64,000 bases of DNA from CAIVAT01 sp037133475 (GTDB lineage Bacteria; Bacteroidota; Bacteroidia; Bacteroidales; FEN-979), in assembly GCA_037133475.1 (NCBI GenBank), contig JBAXOB010000012.1:1-64000 (forward strand). The letters are read 5' to 3'. The position numbers and the translations under genes are program-made. The notes under the pieces were generated by a model that did no database searches, was not told where the DNA came from, and saw only the letters and a program-made list of their open reading frames with translations. Shown piece after piece: positions 51,228 to 60,504 of the stretch. Within the stretch, counting starts at the first letter, position 1. Each line of letters starts with the position of its first letter.

Positions 51228-52718
51228 ATGATCCCAACCATATCCCTTACCAGTGAAGAGCAGGAACTGGAACATCTCGTGGTGGTTATCTCGAAGTTGT
51301 CAAAGCTTCCCGCAGCCATCTTCAGCCCGGCCGAAAAAAAATACCTGAAAGAACAGGTTGAAAATCACAAAAAGGAGGTGATCTCCTTCAATCGCCTCGA
51401 TTATATGGTTTTCGTCTTCTTCGTGCGCGGGGAGAAAGATCGCGCCAAACGGCTGGAGACATGCCGGAAGGCAGGGGATAAGATGGCGGGTTGTCTCAAC
51501 GAGCGGAAAGCATCCCGTGTTGCCGTTTTTGACCCGGAAGGGCTTTGTGACGAGGTGGTTGCGGTTGCCGAAGGAATGGCGCTGGGCTGCTACCGTTTCC
51601 TGAAATATAAAACCGACAGGGAGAAGGAGAGCACCCTGAAGGAGATCCAGATCTACTCAAAAGCGCTGGAGACGATACAGGACCAGGGCCAGGCGATCAG
51701 CCCCCCGCGTGCTGCGCGACGCGCGTCACGTCAGAACCACATTCCCGACCTGAACATCCTCCTGGAGGCGGTATCCCGTTGCCGCGACCTGGTAAACGAA
51801 CCCAATTCCCATCTTACGGCCCTCTCCTTTGCCGGCATGGTTGAACAGATGGCCGCTGATTCAGGCGCCATCGCCGAGGTGATGAACAGGCAAAAGCTGG
51901 AAGCCCTGAAGATGGGAGGGCTGCTGGGGGTGAACAGGGGGAGTGCCGAACCACCCACCTTTACGGTGATGGAATGGAAACCCGCCCGGGCAAAGAATGA
52001 TAAACCAGTGATATTTGTCGGGAAGGGGGTCACCTACGATACAGGCGGCATGAACCTGAAGCCGGGCGATTCGATGATGAACATGAAATGCGACATGGCC
52101 GGTGCCGCTGCTGTTGCCGCCGCCGTTTATGCCATCGCAAAGGCAAAGCTGCCGGTGCACGTGATCGGGCTGATGCCTGCCACCGACAACCGCCCGGGAA
52201 TGGAGGCGCTGGTTTCGGGCGACATCATCACCATGCATAACGGCATGACGGTCGAGGTGCTGAACACCGATGCCGAGGGGCGTCTTATCCTGGCCGACGC
52301 GCTGAGCTATGCAAAGAAATTTGATCCTGCCCTGGTAATCGACCTGGCCACCCTTACCGGCGCAGCCGTGCGGGCCATCGGGAAATACGGGGCCGTGGCC
52401 ATGCAGTCGAAGGCAGCAGGAGAACTAGCATCCCTTACCTCGTCAGGATTCGAGGTCAGCGAACGGCTGGTCGAATTCCCCATGTGGGATGATTACGGCG
52501 AACTGGTGAAATCGGAGGTGGCCGACCTGAAAAACCTGGGCCCCGCCGAAGCCGGGATGATCACCGCGGCAAAGTTCCTCGAAAGATTTACGGAATATCC
52601 CTATATCCACCTGGATATCGCCGGACCGGCCTTCCTCGACAAGCCCGATTCATACCGGGGACAGGGGGGAACGGGATTCGGCGTGCGGCTGTTGTTTGAT
52701 TTCGTAAGCCAATTTTAA
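51228..52718 (+). CDS. pepA: Leucyl aminopeptidase (M17)
   Basis: 496 residues. The catalytic C-terminal half has VGKGVTYDTGGMNLKPG (metal Lys and Asp), MKCDMAGAAAV, LMPATDNRPGMEAL, the signature NTDAEGRL, and VIDLATLTGAAV. The N-terminal half is the less conserved regulatory domain. It removes N-terminal amino acids, chiefly Leu, from peptides in the cytoplasm using two metal ions. The total length fits M17 enzymes. It runs into the pdxA promoter 20 bases before its end. Confidence 0.95.
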   Translation: MIPTISLTSEEQELEHLVVVISKLSKLPAAIFSPAEKKYLKEQVENHKKEVISFNRLDYMVFVFFVRGEKDRAKRLETCRKAGDKMAGCLNERKASRVAVFDPEGLCDEVVAVAEGMALGCYRFLKYKTDREKESTLKEIQIYSKALETIQDQGQAISPPRAARRASRQNHIPDLNILLEAVSRCRDLVNEPNSHLTALSFAGMVEQMAADSGAIAEVMNRQKLEALKMGGLLGVNRGSAEPPTFTVMEWKPARAKNDKPVIFVGKGVTYDTGGMNLKPGDSMMNMKCDMAGAAAVAAAVYAIAKAKLPVHVIGLMPATDNRPGMEALVSGDIITMHNGMTVEVLNTDAEGRLILADALSYAKKFDPALVIDLATLTGAAVRAIGKYGAVAMQSKAAGELASLTSSGFEVSERLVEFPMWDDYGELVKSEVADLKNLGPAEAGMITAAKFLERFTEYPYIHLDIAGPAFLDKPDSYRGQGGTGFGVRLLFDFVSQF

Positions 52719-52726
52719 TATATTTG
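52695..52726 (+). promoter_or_regulatory. Well-formed Bacteroidota promoter for pdxA-murF/alr
   Basis: TTTG (52695-52698), 20 bases, then TATATTTG (52719-52726): both -33 and -7 elements fit at the expected distance. The ATG of pdxA follows 17 bases later. The -33 element lies inside the last codons of pepA. Confidence 0.65.
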
Positions 52727-52743
52727 CACTCTATAAAACCTAT

Positions 52744-53823
52744 ATGGAACCAACGGTTGAAAAAGAAAAACGGGTCCGGGTGGGCATCACCCACGGCGAC
52801 GTTAATGGCATCGGTTACGAGATCATCATCAAAACCTTACAGGATCAGCGGTTGATCGAACTCTACACCATCGTGGTATATGGTTCATCAAAGGTAGCTT
52901 CATACCACCGGAAAACCCTGAATATTAATGATTTTAATTTCAACCTGGTGAAGAAGGCCGACCAGGCCCATCCCCGCAGGCCCAACATTGTCAATATCCA
53001 CGATGAGGAAATCAAAATAGACCTGGGGAAATCGACCGCCATTGCCGGGGAGTTAGCCCTGCTTTCGCTGGAGGCCGCCGTCGACGACCTGATGAAGAAT
53101 AATATCGATGTGGTGGTTACCGCCCCCATCAATAAGAAGAACATCCAGTCGCCGGGATTTGCATTCCCGGGTCATACCGAGTACTTCGCCAAAAAGTTCA
53201 ACACCGACAACTACCTGATGCTGATGGTCAACAATGTGTTGCGCATCGGGGTGGTAACCGGTCATATTCCCCTTGCCAGCGTAAAGGAGACCCTCACCGA
53301 GGAGCTGGTCCTCTCGAAGATCCAGGTGCTTAACCATTCGCTGATGCGCGATTTCGGCATTGTCAAGCCGCGTATCGCCGTTCTGGCGCTGAATCCCCAT
53401 GCCGGCGACGACGGGTTGCTTGGCACGGAGGAAAAGACAGTCATCCAGCCCGCCATCGACAAGGCTTACAGCCAGAATATCCTTGCCTACGGGCCCTATC
53501 CTGCCGACGGCTTTTTCGGGGCAACCACCTTCCGCAATTTCGACGGCATCCTGGCCATGTACCACGACCAGGGGATGCTGCCATTCAAACTGATGTCGTT
53601 CGATGAAGGGGTTAACTTTACAGCCGGCCTGCCGGTGATCCGTACCTCCCCGGCACATGGCACCGCCTATGACCTTGCCGGCAAAAACGAGGCCTCCCCG
53701 GAGGCTTTCCGCAACGCACTCTACCTGGCAGGCGATATTTTCACGCACCGCCAGGAATACGATGAACTCCATGCCAACCCCTTACGCGCGGCGGGAAATC
53801 AACCCGATAACAACCGTTCATGA
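52744..53823 (+). CDS. pdxA: 4-hydroxythreonine-4-phosphate dehydrogenase
   Basis: 359 residues with RVGITHGDVNGIGYEIIIK, VVTAPINKKNIQSPGFAFPGHTEYFA, VTGHIPLASV, LALNPHAGDDGLLGTEE, GPYPADGFFG, AMYHDQGMLPFK and VIRTSPAHGTAYDLAGK. These include the histidines that bind the divalent metal. It oxidises 4-phosphohydroxy-L-threonine in pyridoxal phosphate synthesis. It overlaps murF-alr by ATGA; the alanine racemase half of that product needs PLP, so the pairing makes sense. Confidence 0.96.
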   Translation: MEPTVEKEKRVRVGITHGDVNGIGYEIIIKTLQDQRLIELYTIVVYGSSKVASYHRKTLNINDFNFNLVKKADQAHPRRPNIVNIHDEEIKIDLGKSTAIAGELALLSLEAAVDDLMKNNIDVVVTAPINKKNIQSPGFAFPGHTEYFAKKFNTDNYLMLMVNNVLRIGVVTGHIPLASVKETLTEELVLSKIQVLNHSLMRDFGIVKPRIAVLALNPHAGDDGLLGTEEKTVIQPAIDKAYSQNILAYGPYPADGFFGATTFRNFDGILAMYHDQGMLPFKLMSFDEGVNFTAGLPVIRTSPAHGTAYDLAGKNEASPEAFRNALYLAGDIFTHRQEYDELHANPLRAAGNQPDNNRS

Positions 53824-56342
53824 CAGAACCGGCCTACACGGTCTCAGAAATTGCATCCGTTTGCCATGGTGAAATCCACCCCGGCAACCTCCCTGACGGT
53901 CAGATCAACGACCTGCTTATCGACAGCCGCAGCCTGATCTTTCCCGCGAACTGCCTTTTTGTGGCGCTGGTCTCCGGGCGTAACGACGGTCATCATTATA
54001 TCCCGGAATTATATGAAAAGGGGGTTCGGTATTTCCTTGTTTCATCTTTACCAACAGATATACTGCATGTTACAATAGGAGAAGAGCCCGTCTTCATCCT
54101 GGTAAAAAACACCCTGGATGCCCTCCAGGAGCTTGGCGCTTACCACCGCAGCCGTTTCCGGATCCCGGTGATCGGCGTGACAGGCAGCAACGGCAAGACG
54201 ATCGTAAAGGAATGGCTCTTCCAGGTGTTGAGCCACGACCATAAGGTCATTCGCAGTCCGAAAAGTTATAACTCACAGATCGGGGTTCCGCTTTCGGTGT
54301 GGAAAATGAAGGCCGGTCATGATGTTGCCGTTTTTGAAGCCGGTATTTCAAAACCGGGCGAAATGCAGCGGCTTGAAGCCATCATCAGGCCGACGGCAGG
54401 TGTTTTCACCAACATAGGTCATGCACATGATGAATATTTTACCGGGCAGCAACAAAAGGTGGAGGAGAAACTTAAGCTCTTTGTCCATGCAGGAATCCTG
54501 GTCTACTGCGCCGACCATACCCAGATCACCGGATGCCTGCGCGGAAACCCGCTTTACGGGAACCTTAAGACCTTTACCTGGGCCCGCAAAGAGAAGGCCG
54601 ACCTGCAGGTCGTTTCGGTGGTGAAGGATGGCGGAAGGAGCCTGATCAACGCCATTTTCCAGGCTGAAGAGATCAGTTTCACCATCCCCTTTCCCGATGA
54701 GGCCTCCGTTGAAAATGCCATTCACTGCTTTGCCACGGAGCTGGCCCTGTATGGCCTGCCAGCCGTCACCCGCCACCTTCCGCTCTATGCCTCCCTCTCG
54801 CCGATTGCCATGCGGCTGGAATTAAAGGAGGCGATCAACCACTGTTCCCTGATCAACGACAGCTATAATTCCGATATCAACTCCCTGGCGATTGCCCTTG
54901 ATTTCCTGGACCAGCAGCGCCAGCAGGAGCAAAAAACCATCATCCTGTCGGATATCCTGCAGTCGGGCCGCGACAAGGACGAACTCTACAGCGAAATAGC
55001 CTCCATGCTTGTGTCGAGGAAGATCACCAGGCTGGTCGGCATCGGGCGCGACCTGGTGAAATATGCTGCAAAATTCCCGATGCAGAAATCCTTTTTCCTC
55101 ACCACCGATGAGTTCCTGTGCCATTTCCCGGTTTCCTCGTTCCAGCATGAGACCATCCTGCTGAAGGGGGCCCGCATGTTCGAGTTCGAGAAGATCAGCC
55201 AGCTGTTGCAGCAGAAGGCACACGAGACGGTGATGGAGATCAACCTCGATGCCCTGGTCCACAACCTGAACCATTACCGGTCGCTGCTGCTGCGGGGCAC
55301 GAAAACCATGGTCATGGTCAAGGCCTTTTCGTACGGGAGCGGAAGCTATGAGATTGCCAACATACTGCAGCATCACCGGGCCGATTACCTGGCGGTGGCC
55401 TATGCCGATGAGGGCGTGGAGTTGCGTAAAGCGGGAATCCACCTGCCCATCATGGTGATGAGCCCCGAGGCCCAAAGCCTCGATACCCTGCTGAAATACA
55501 ACCTGGAACCTGAAATCTACAATCTTCACATTCTCAACCTGCTCGAAGAGGCGATTGCCCGGAACCAGACCTCCGTGCAGGAGCAGGTGCGCATTCATAT
55601 CAAACTCGATACCGGCATGCACCGGCTCGGATTCGGGGAGGATGAGCTGGAAGCCCTTGCCGTGAGGCTGGTTCAGAATCCCAACCTGTGCGTCAGGTCG
55701 GTCTTCTCTCATCTTGCAGCCAGCGAGGATCCCGCCGAGGATGACTTTACCCGCGGCCAGATAAAACTGTTTGAAACCATGAGCAGGCGGGTTGCCGGCG
55801 TACTGGGGTACCCCGTACTGCGCCATATCCTCAATTCGGCCGGTATTCACCGCTTTCCCGAAGCCCATTTCGACATGGTACGGCTCGGCATCGGCCTGTA
55901 TGGCGTGGCAAACGATCCGGCAGAACAGGCCCGCCTGAGGAATGTGAGTACCCTGAAAACTGTGATCACCCAGATTAAGCACATCAAAGCCGGTGAATCC
56001 ATCGGCTACAACCGCAAAGGGGTTGCAGCGACCGGCCTGGTGATCGCCATTGTCCCGGTCGGCTATGCCGACGGGCTGAACCGCAGGCTCGGCAACGGGC
56101 GCGGGAGGCTTTATGTCGGGGGACAAGAGGCCCCCGTCATCGGGAACATCTGTATGGATCTTACCATGATCGATATTACCCCGCTGGCGTCGACAGGCAA
56201 TCCGCCGCAGGTGGGCGGGGAGGTGATCATCTTCGGCGACGGCCACCCTGTGAGTGAACTTGCAACGCAGATGGGAACGATCCCCTACGAGGTGCTGACC
56301 TCCATATCGCGACGGGTAAAGCGCATCTATTATTACGAATGA
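53820..56342 (+). CDS. Bifunctional MurF ligase / alanine racemase
   Basis: 840 residues. Residues 1-460 are UDP-MurNAc-tripeptide:D-Ala-D-Ala ligase: IGVTGSNGKTIVKEW (ATP loop near 120), SYNSQIGVPLSVWK, GISKPGEM, INDSYNSDINSLAIALDFL. Residues from about 472 are alanine racemase: MEINLDALVHNLNHYR, MVKAFSYGSG with the PLP lysine Lys501, LDTGMHRLGF and SIGYNRKG with Tyr730. The fusion is typical of Bacteroidota and joins D-Ala supply to its use in peptidoglycan precursor synthesis. Motifs for both activities are intact. Confidence 0.95.
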   Translation: MTEPAYTVSEIASVCHGEIHPGNLPDGQINDLLIDSRSLIFPANCLFVALVSGRNDGHHYIPELYEKGVRYFLVSSLPTDILHVTIGEEPVFILVKNTLDALQELGAYHRSRFRIPVIGVTGSNGKTIVKEWLFQVLSHDHKVIRSPKSYNSQIGVPLSVWKMKAGHDVAVFEAGISKPGEMQRLEAIIRPTAGVFTNIGHAHDEYFTGQQQKVEEKLKLFVHAGILVYCADHTQITGCLRGNPLYGNLKTFTWARKEKADLQVVSVVKDGGRSLINAIFQAEEISFTIPFPDEASVENAIHCFATELALYGLPAVTRHLPLYASLSPIAMRLELKEAINHCSLINDSYNSDINSLAIALDFLDQQRQQEQKTIILSDILQSGRDKDELYSEIASMLVSRKITRLVGIGRDLVKYAAKFPMQKSFFLTTDEFLCHFPVSSFQHETILLKGARMFEFEKISQLLQQKAHETVMEINLDALVHNLNHYRSLLLRGTKTMVMVKAFSYGSGSYEIANILQHHRADYLAVAYADEGVELRKAGIHLPIMVMSPEAQSLDTLLKYNLEPEIYNLHILNLLEEAIARNQTSVQEQVRIHIKLDTGMHRLGFGEDELEALAVRLVQNPNLCVRSVFSHLAASEDPAEDDFTRGQIKLFETMSRRVAGVLGYPVLRHILNSAGIHRFPEAHFDMVRLGIGLYGVANDPAEQARLRNVSTLKTVITQIKHIKAGESIGYNRKGVAATGLVIAIVPVGYADGLNRRLGNGRGRLYVGGQEAPVIGNICMDLTMIDITPLASTGNPPQVGGEVIIFGDGHPVSELATQMGTIPYEVLTSISRRVKRIYYYE

Positions 56343-56364
56343 CCGGTTCCTTCAAAATTTCTTG

Positions 56365-56372
56365 TATTTTTG
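56365..56372 (+). promoter_or_regulatory. Candidate -7 promoter element (TATTTTTG)
   Basis: TATTTTTG fits TAnnTTTG and lies 17 bases before the ATG of the GT2 gene at 56390, in the 47-base gap after murF-alr. No good -33 element. It suggests the glycan array starts its own transcript. Confidence 0.4.
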
Positions 56373-56389
56373 CCTTTTGATCTGTCACT

Positions 56390-57133
56390 ATGGAGTCGCG
56401 CACCTTAAGTATTTTAATTCCGGCCTACAACGAAGCAGCAACCATCCATCGCATCCTTGACAAAGTGCTGGCCGTCGGGCTGATGGAAGAGGTGAAAAAG
56501 GAGATCATCATCGTGAACGATTTCAGCAGTGATGATACCGTCGCTGTTGTTGAGCAGTATATCCGGGAGCATCCGCAGGCCAGTATCAGGTTGTTCAGCC
56601 AGCAAAAAAACATGGGCAAGGGGGCCGCGTTGCATCGCGGCATCAGGGAGGCTACGGGCGATTTCATCATCATCCAGGATGCCGACCTCGAATATGACCC
56701 TGCCGAATACAACGTAATGCTGAAACCCGTTCTCGACGGTTTTGCCGATGTGGTCTACGGCTCGCGCTTCATGGGCGGGAGCCCGCACCGCATCCTGTTT
56801 TTCTGGCATTCCATCGGCAACAAGCTGCTGACCTTCACCTCCAATATCCTGACAAACCTGAACCTGTCGGATATGGAGACCTGCTACAAGCTCTTCCGCG
56901 CCGAATACCTGAAAAAGATCCGCTTTAAGGAAAACCGCTTTGGCTTTGAACCGGAGGTCACTTCGAAAATCGCCCGTTTCCCCAACATCAGGATATACGA
57001 AGTGGGAATCTCCTACTATGGCCGTACTTACGAAGAGGGGAAAAAGATCGGCATGAAGGATGGGTTTCGCGCGATCTGGTGCATGATGAAATACAACATT
57101 TTCGACAGGAAATACCTGGTATCCGGAAAATGA
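56390..57133 (+). CDS. DPM1-like polyprenyl-phosphate-sugar synthase (GT2)
   Basis: 247 residues with LSILIPAYNEAATIHRIL, IVNDFSSDDTVAVV, NMGKGAALHRGI, IIQDADLEYDPAEY (DxD) and LNLSDMETCYKLFRAEYL, the pattern of dolichol/undecaprenyl-phosphate sugar synthases, and no C-terminal membrane span. It would make a lipid-linked sugar such as undecaprenyl-phosphate mannose or glucose. The multi-pass paralogues that follow directly are plausible users. It closely resembles common Bacteroidota GT2 proteins next to murF-alr, so part of its role may be general. Confidence 0.9.
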   Translation: MESRTLSILIPAYNEAATIHRILDKVLAVGLMEEVKKEIIIVNDFSSDDTVAVVEQYIREHPQASIRLFSQQKNMGKGAALHRGIREATGDFIIIQDADLEYDPAEYNVMLKPVLDGFADVVYGSRFMGGSPHRILFFWHSIGNKLLTFTSNILTNLNLSDMETCYKLFRAEYLKKIRFKENRFGFEPEVTSKIARFPNIRIYEVGISYYGRTYEEGKKIGMKDGFRAIWCMMKYNIFDRKYLVSGK

Positions 57134-57175
57134 CGCGGGTAGCCGGTTGTCAAGGAAATCAGCACTGAAAGATCC

Positions 57176-58693
57176 ATGGTTATGGTCATACTGCTTGCCC
57201 GAATCGACATCCTGCCAACTTTTATTTTCTGGATTTTGCCGCTGGCGGCCGGGCTGTTTTTGCTGTGGCGTTCCCTTTCGGATTATTTCAAGCCAAAGGT
57301 GGTTGCCGTTACCGCACTGCTCCTTCTTACCGGCACCAACTGCACCTGGCAGCTGTTTCTTGCCGGTGCCAGCACCAACGTAATCCTGTTTGCCCTGCTG
57401 CCCGCGGTTATCTTCCTGAACCGGCGATGGCAAAGGGACAGAAGCTGGATCCCACTGCTGTTCATGGTCCCCGTGATGACCGTTATCGCGGTGATCAGCG
57501 CCCCGGCGGTGTTTATCCTGCTGGTTCCCGCCCTTTCCTGGTTTAAGGATAACGATCAAAACAGATCCCTCACGGAACAGTTCGTGGAAACATGGAAGGA
57601 TGCCGGACAAAAAAGCCGGTGGCAGTTGATTTTCCTGGCAGGACTGTTTATAGCCTTTTTTTCACTGCGTCAATTTTCGTGGTTTACCGATGGCGGATCG
57701 GCCTTTTATTACGGGGATGCGGTAAAGTCGCAATTCCCGGTCATCCCGGCAAACCTTGGCAGGGTGCTCTTTTCCGTTAAAAACGGCTGGCTCATCTACT
57801 CCCCGCTGATCCTGTTTTCCTTCGCAGGCTTTTATTTTATGGCCGGAAAACAGAGGCAGCTCTTCAGCGCCATCTTTCTGTTCCTGCTGGTATCGCTGGT
57901 TTGGGCCGGGAGCAACCCGGCATGGTGGTTCGGGGAGAGCTTCGGCTACCCGAACCTCGTTGAAACCTGCGCCGTGCTCGCCCTGCCGCTGGGATTCCTT
58001 GTCGAATGGGCTTTTACACGTTCCCATAAAACCAGGATTGCGCTGCTGTGCATAGGTTTATTGCTGGTAATGCTGAACCTGTTCCAGACATGGCAGTTCA
58101 GCCAGAAGATATTGCTCCCGGCCCGGATGACGCGGGCCTGCTACGCCGCAACATTCGGCAGGTGTTCCCTGTCAGACAAAGCAAAAGGGATGATGGAAAC
58201 CGATATCCCGGCGCCCCCCGACTCGCTCCCGGATGTTTCCTGGCTGACCTGCACCAGGCTGGCATCGTATGATTTTGAGAACACGCAGGGTCCTGCGCAA
58301 AAGGCGCATTCGGGGAGGTCGGGGATGCTGCTGAACAGGCAAAACGCCTTTTCCCCCGGGGTTACCATGCCCGTGGGGCAGCTCACCGGCCGCGATTCAA
58401 GCTGGGTGAGGGCAACGGGTTACTTTTACTACAATTGCCCGGCCGCCGCCAACAAGGTCTTCCTGGTGATCACCTGCGTGCGCAAGGGAGTTCCTTACAA
58501 GTACAAGGTTACCGACCTCTCGGCCGACAGGTTTTACCCCCGCCGGTGGAACAGGGTGTCGATGACCTACCTGGTACCCTTCCCCGTCGATCCCGCGGAT
58601 ACTTTCCAGGTTTATTTTATGAACTATGGCGACCAGGATTGCTATATCGATGATGTTGAGATCCTCCTCTGCAAACCAAACCGTTCCTCATGA
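57176..58693 (+). CDS. Array member 1: N-terminally shortened multi-pass protein with C-terminal beta module
   Basis: 505 residues. Aligning with members 2 and 3, the sequence begins about 140 residues in: LTGTNCTWQLFLAGAST matches LVGTNLYYYGLFEGLMS of member 2. The missing part holds the YLPATF loop with the presumed catalytic acid. An in-frame TAG at 57140-57142 and no other start codon show the short form is not a misplaced start. Eight or nine spans are left, then a soluble C-terminal module (about 370-500) opening with SYDFENTQG, with RRWNRVSMTY and ending CYIDDVEILL. Might be inactive or have a helper role. Confidence 0.65.
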   Translation: MVMVILLARIDILPTFIFWILPLAAGLFLLWRSLSDYFKPKVVAVTALLLLTGTNCTWQLFLAGASTNVILFALLPAVIFLNRRWQRDRSWIPLLFMVPVMTVIAVISAPAVFILLVPALSWFKDNDQNRSLTEQFVETWKDAGQKSRWQLIFLAGLFIAFFSLRQFSWFTDGGSAFYYGDAVKSQFPVIPANLGRVLFSVKNGWLIYSPLILFSFAGFYFMAGKQRQLFSAIFLFLLVSLVWAGSNPAWWFGESFGYPNLVETCAVLALPLGFLVEWAFTRSHKTRIALLCIGLLLVMLNLFQTWQFSQKILLPARMTRACYAATFGRCSLSDKAKGMMETDIPAPPDSLPDVSWLTCTRLASYDFENTQGPAQKAHSGRSGMLLNRQNAFSPGVTMPVGQLTGRDSSWVRATGYFYYNCPAAANKVFLVITCVRKGVPYKYKVTDLSADRFYPRRWNRVSMTYLVPFPVDPADTFQVYFMNYGDQDCYIDDVEILLCKPNRSS

Positions 58694-60462
58694 AGGCTTT
58701 TATCAACAAGCGTCTCCTTTCCGACCTGCTGTTGTTTACGGTAGTCTTCGCGGTGTGCCTGGCGCTGGCCTTCCGGCTTACCTTTAAGGACGGGAAGGCG
58801 GTGGGTACAGGAGTTTTCGCCTCCGACAGGAGCATCTATTATGTTTACCTGCCAGCCACCTTTATCTACGGCTGGGATGTCAACAGGTTTCCGCACAAAT
58901 GCGACACACTTTACAAGGGATTTATCCTCGATTATAAAACAGGAAAGATCGTCAACAAGATGACCTGCGGCGTGGCCATCCTGTGGACCCCGTTTTTCCT
59001 GGTAACCCACGCGATCGCCAAAAGCTTCGACCTGCAGCCCGATGGTTTTTCCGACTTCTACCAGCATATGGCGGTCATCCCGCCGGTATTTTTCCTGGTG
59101 CTGGGGCTCTTTTTCCTGACCCGCTTCCTGGGAAGTTATTTTTCAAGGTTTATTGTATATGTCGCGACGCTGCTTATCCTCGTAGGGACCAACCTCTACT
59201 ATTACGGCCTGTTCGAGGGACTGATGTCGCATGTCCACTCCTTTTTCCTCTTCACCCTTTATCTGTTCCTGATCAAAAAGTTCCTTGCCAGGGAAAAGCC
59301 ATCGCTAGCGGTATTTGCCGCGATCAGCCTCGTGGTTTCCATGGCCATCCTGGTCCGCCCGACCAACCTGATCATCCTGCCCTGGTTTTTCCTGCTGGAT
59401 GCAACGGGCACCAACGAGATCATGCGCAGGATCCGCATCTTTTTAAAGCCGCAATTCCTGCTGACCTTTCTTGTCCTAGGGTTCCTGGTTTTCCTGCCGC
59501 AGCTTATCTACTGGAAATATGTCTCGGGCAGTTTTCTTCACTATTCCTATGGCGCCGAAGGATTTTTCTACTGGAAAAACCCGGTCATCCTCCCGCTGCT
59601 CTTCTCGCCCTTCAACGGCCTGTTCCTGTATAACCCGATGGTATTATTTTTTGTGGCAGGATCAGTTTTAATGATCCTCCGGCGAAAGCCGAACGGGCTG
59701 CTGCTGCTGCTCACCTTTGCCCTGGTGGCCTATATTTCAGGGTCGTGGCACATGTGGTTTTTTGGCGGAAGCTACGGATCAAGGCCTTTTGTGGAGTATT
59801 ATGCCCTTCTCTCGCTTGGGTTTGGCACGATCCTCGCGGAAATCGCCCGTTTGAAAAATCTGTTTGTCAGATACATGATCGTGTTGTTACTCGTTGGGTT
59901 CAGCTATTACAACCTCCTGCTGATCCACCACAGTTGCTGGTACACGGGGTCGGTATGGGACTGGGATATGTATGAATCGCGTCTTGACCAGGCGGGAATC
60001 CTGCATTTTTCAAAGGATAGCTATACCTTTATCAACGATTTTGAGAACGACTCCTTTGAACCGGCCGTGGTCAGGACGAGCCTTTGGAGTCACTCCCGGA
60101 ACTTCTCGGCCATGGTCGACAACCGCTATGAATTCTGCGGGATCTATACCCACAGCATGACAGGAATCCTTGAGGGTAACATCCACCGTGTCAACGCACG
60201 GTTATGGCTCGACCCCTATGTGTCCGATTCAACCAATGCCTTCCTGGTGGCCTCCATCGAGGATGACAAACATCTTCCCTGGCTTTATAAGATGCAGCCG
60301 GTCAACAGGTCGCTGACAAAGGCCGGCCGGTGGAATGAGGTGACCCTGTCGTTTGCCGTTCCCCTCTGGCTCAACGATCCCGGGTACACGTTGAAGATCT
60401 ACCTGTGGAATACCCGGAAAAGGACCTTCCTGGTCGATGATATCCGCATCAGGATTGAATGA
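58690..60462 (+). CDS. Array member 2: GT-C-like multi-pass protein with C-terminal jelly-roll-like module
   Basis: 590 residues. An N-terminal span is followed by a large outside loop with SDRSIYYVYLPATFIYGWD and MTCGVAILWTPFFLV, then about ten more spans, including VGTNLYYYGLFEGLMSHVHSF. The place and form of the loop resemble GT-C glycosyltransferases, with Asp in SDR as a candidate catalytic base. The last 150 residues form a beta-rich module, NDFENDSFEPAVV to GRWNEVTLSF and FLVDDIRIRIE, probably periplasmic and carbohydrate-binding-like. It overlaps member 1 by ATGA. No named family is certain. Confidence 0.7.
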   Translation: MKAFINKRLLSDLLLFTVVFAVCLALAFRLTFKDGKAVGTGVFASDRSIYYVYLPATFIYGWDVNRFPHKCDTLYKGFILDYKTGKIVNKMTCGVAILWTPFFLVTHAIAKSFDLQPDGFSDFYQHMAVIPPVFFLVLGLFFLTRFLGSYFSRFIVYVATLLILVGTNLYYYGLFEGLMSHVHSFFLFTLYLFLIKKFLAREKPSLAVFAAISLVVSMAILVRPTNLIILPWFFLLDATGTNEIMRRIRIFLKPQFLLTFLVLGFLVFLPQLIYWKYVSGSFLHYSYGAEGFFYWKNPVILPLLFSPFNGLFLYNPMVLFFVAGSVLMILRRKPNGLLLLLTFALVAYISGSWHMWFFGGSYGSRPFVEYYALLSLGFGTILAEIARLKNLFVRYMIVLLLVGFSYYNLLLIHHSCWYTGSVWDWDMYESRLDQAGILHFSKDSYTFINDFENDSFEPAVVRTSLWSHSRNFSAMVDNRYEFCGIYTHSMTGILEGNIHRVNARLWLDPYVSDSTNAFLVASIEDDKHLPWLYKMQPVNRSLTKAGRWNEVTLSFAVPLWLNDPGYTLKIYLWNTRKRTFLVDDIRIRIE

Positions 60463-60471
60463 AATTGTTTT

Positions 60472-60479
60472 TATCTTTG
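60472..60479 (+). promoter_or_regulatory. Candidate -7 promoter element (TATCTTTG)
   Basis: TATCTTTG fits TAnnTTTG and is 25 bases before the TTG start of the next gene. The closest TTG upstream is only 14 bases away, shorter than usual. Confidence 0.4.
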
Positions 60480-60504
60480 AATCGGTCAATAATCCCGCTT
60501 TATT

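Noticed and set aside
51136..51237. N-terminal extension of MqnC to 51237
   Set aside because: It crosses both promoter elements and the pepA start, and family members begin at the MKNETLIQKAL position.
54822..56246. 474-codon open frame on the minus strand opposite murF-alr
   Set aside because: It is the mirror of a well-supported essential gene with clear motifs; no family motif in the antisense product and it arises from codon bias.
56414..57610. 398-codon open frame on the minus strand opposite the GT2 gene and array member 1
   Set aside because: Low-complexity product rich in H, G and Q, no start signal, and it covers two plus-strand genes with motifs.
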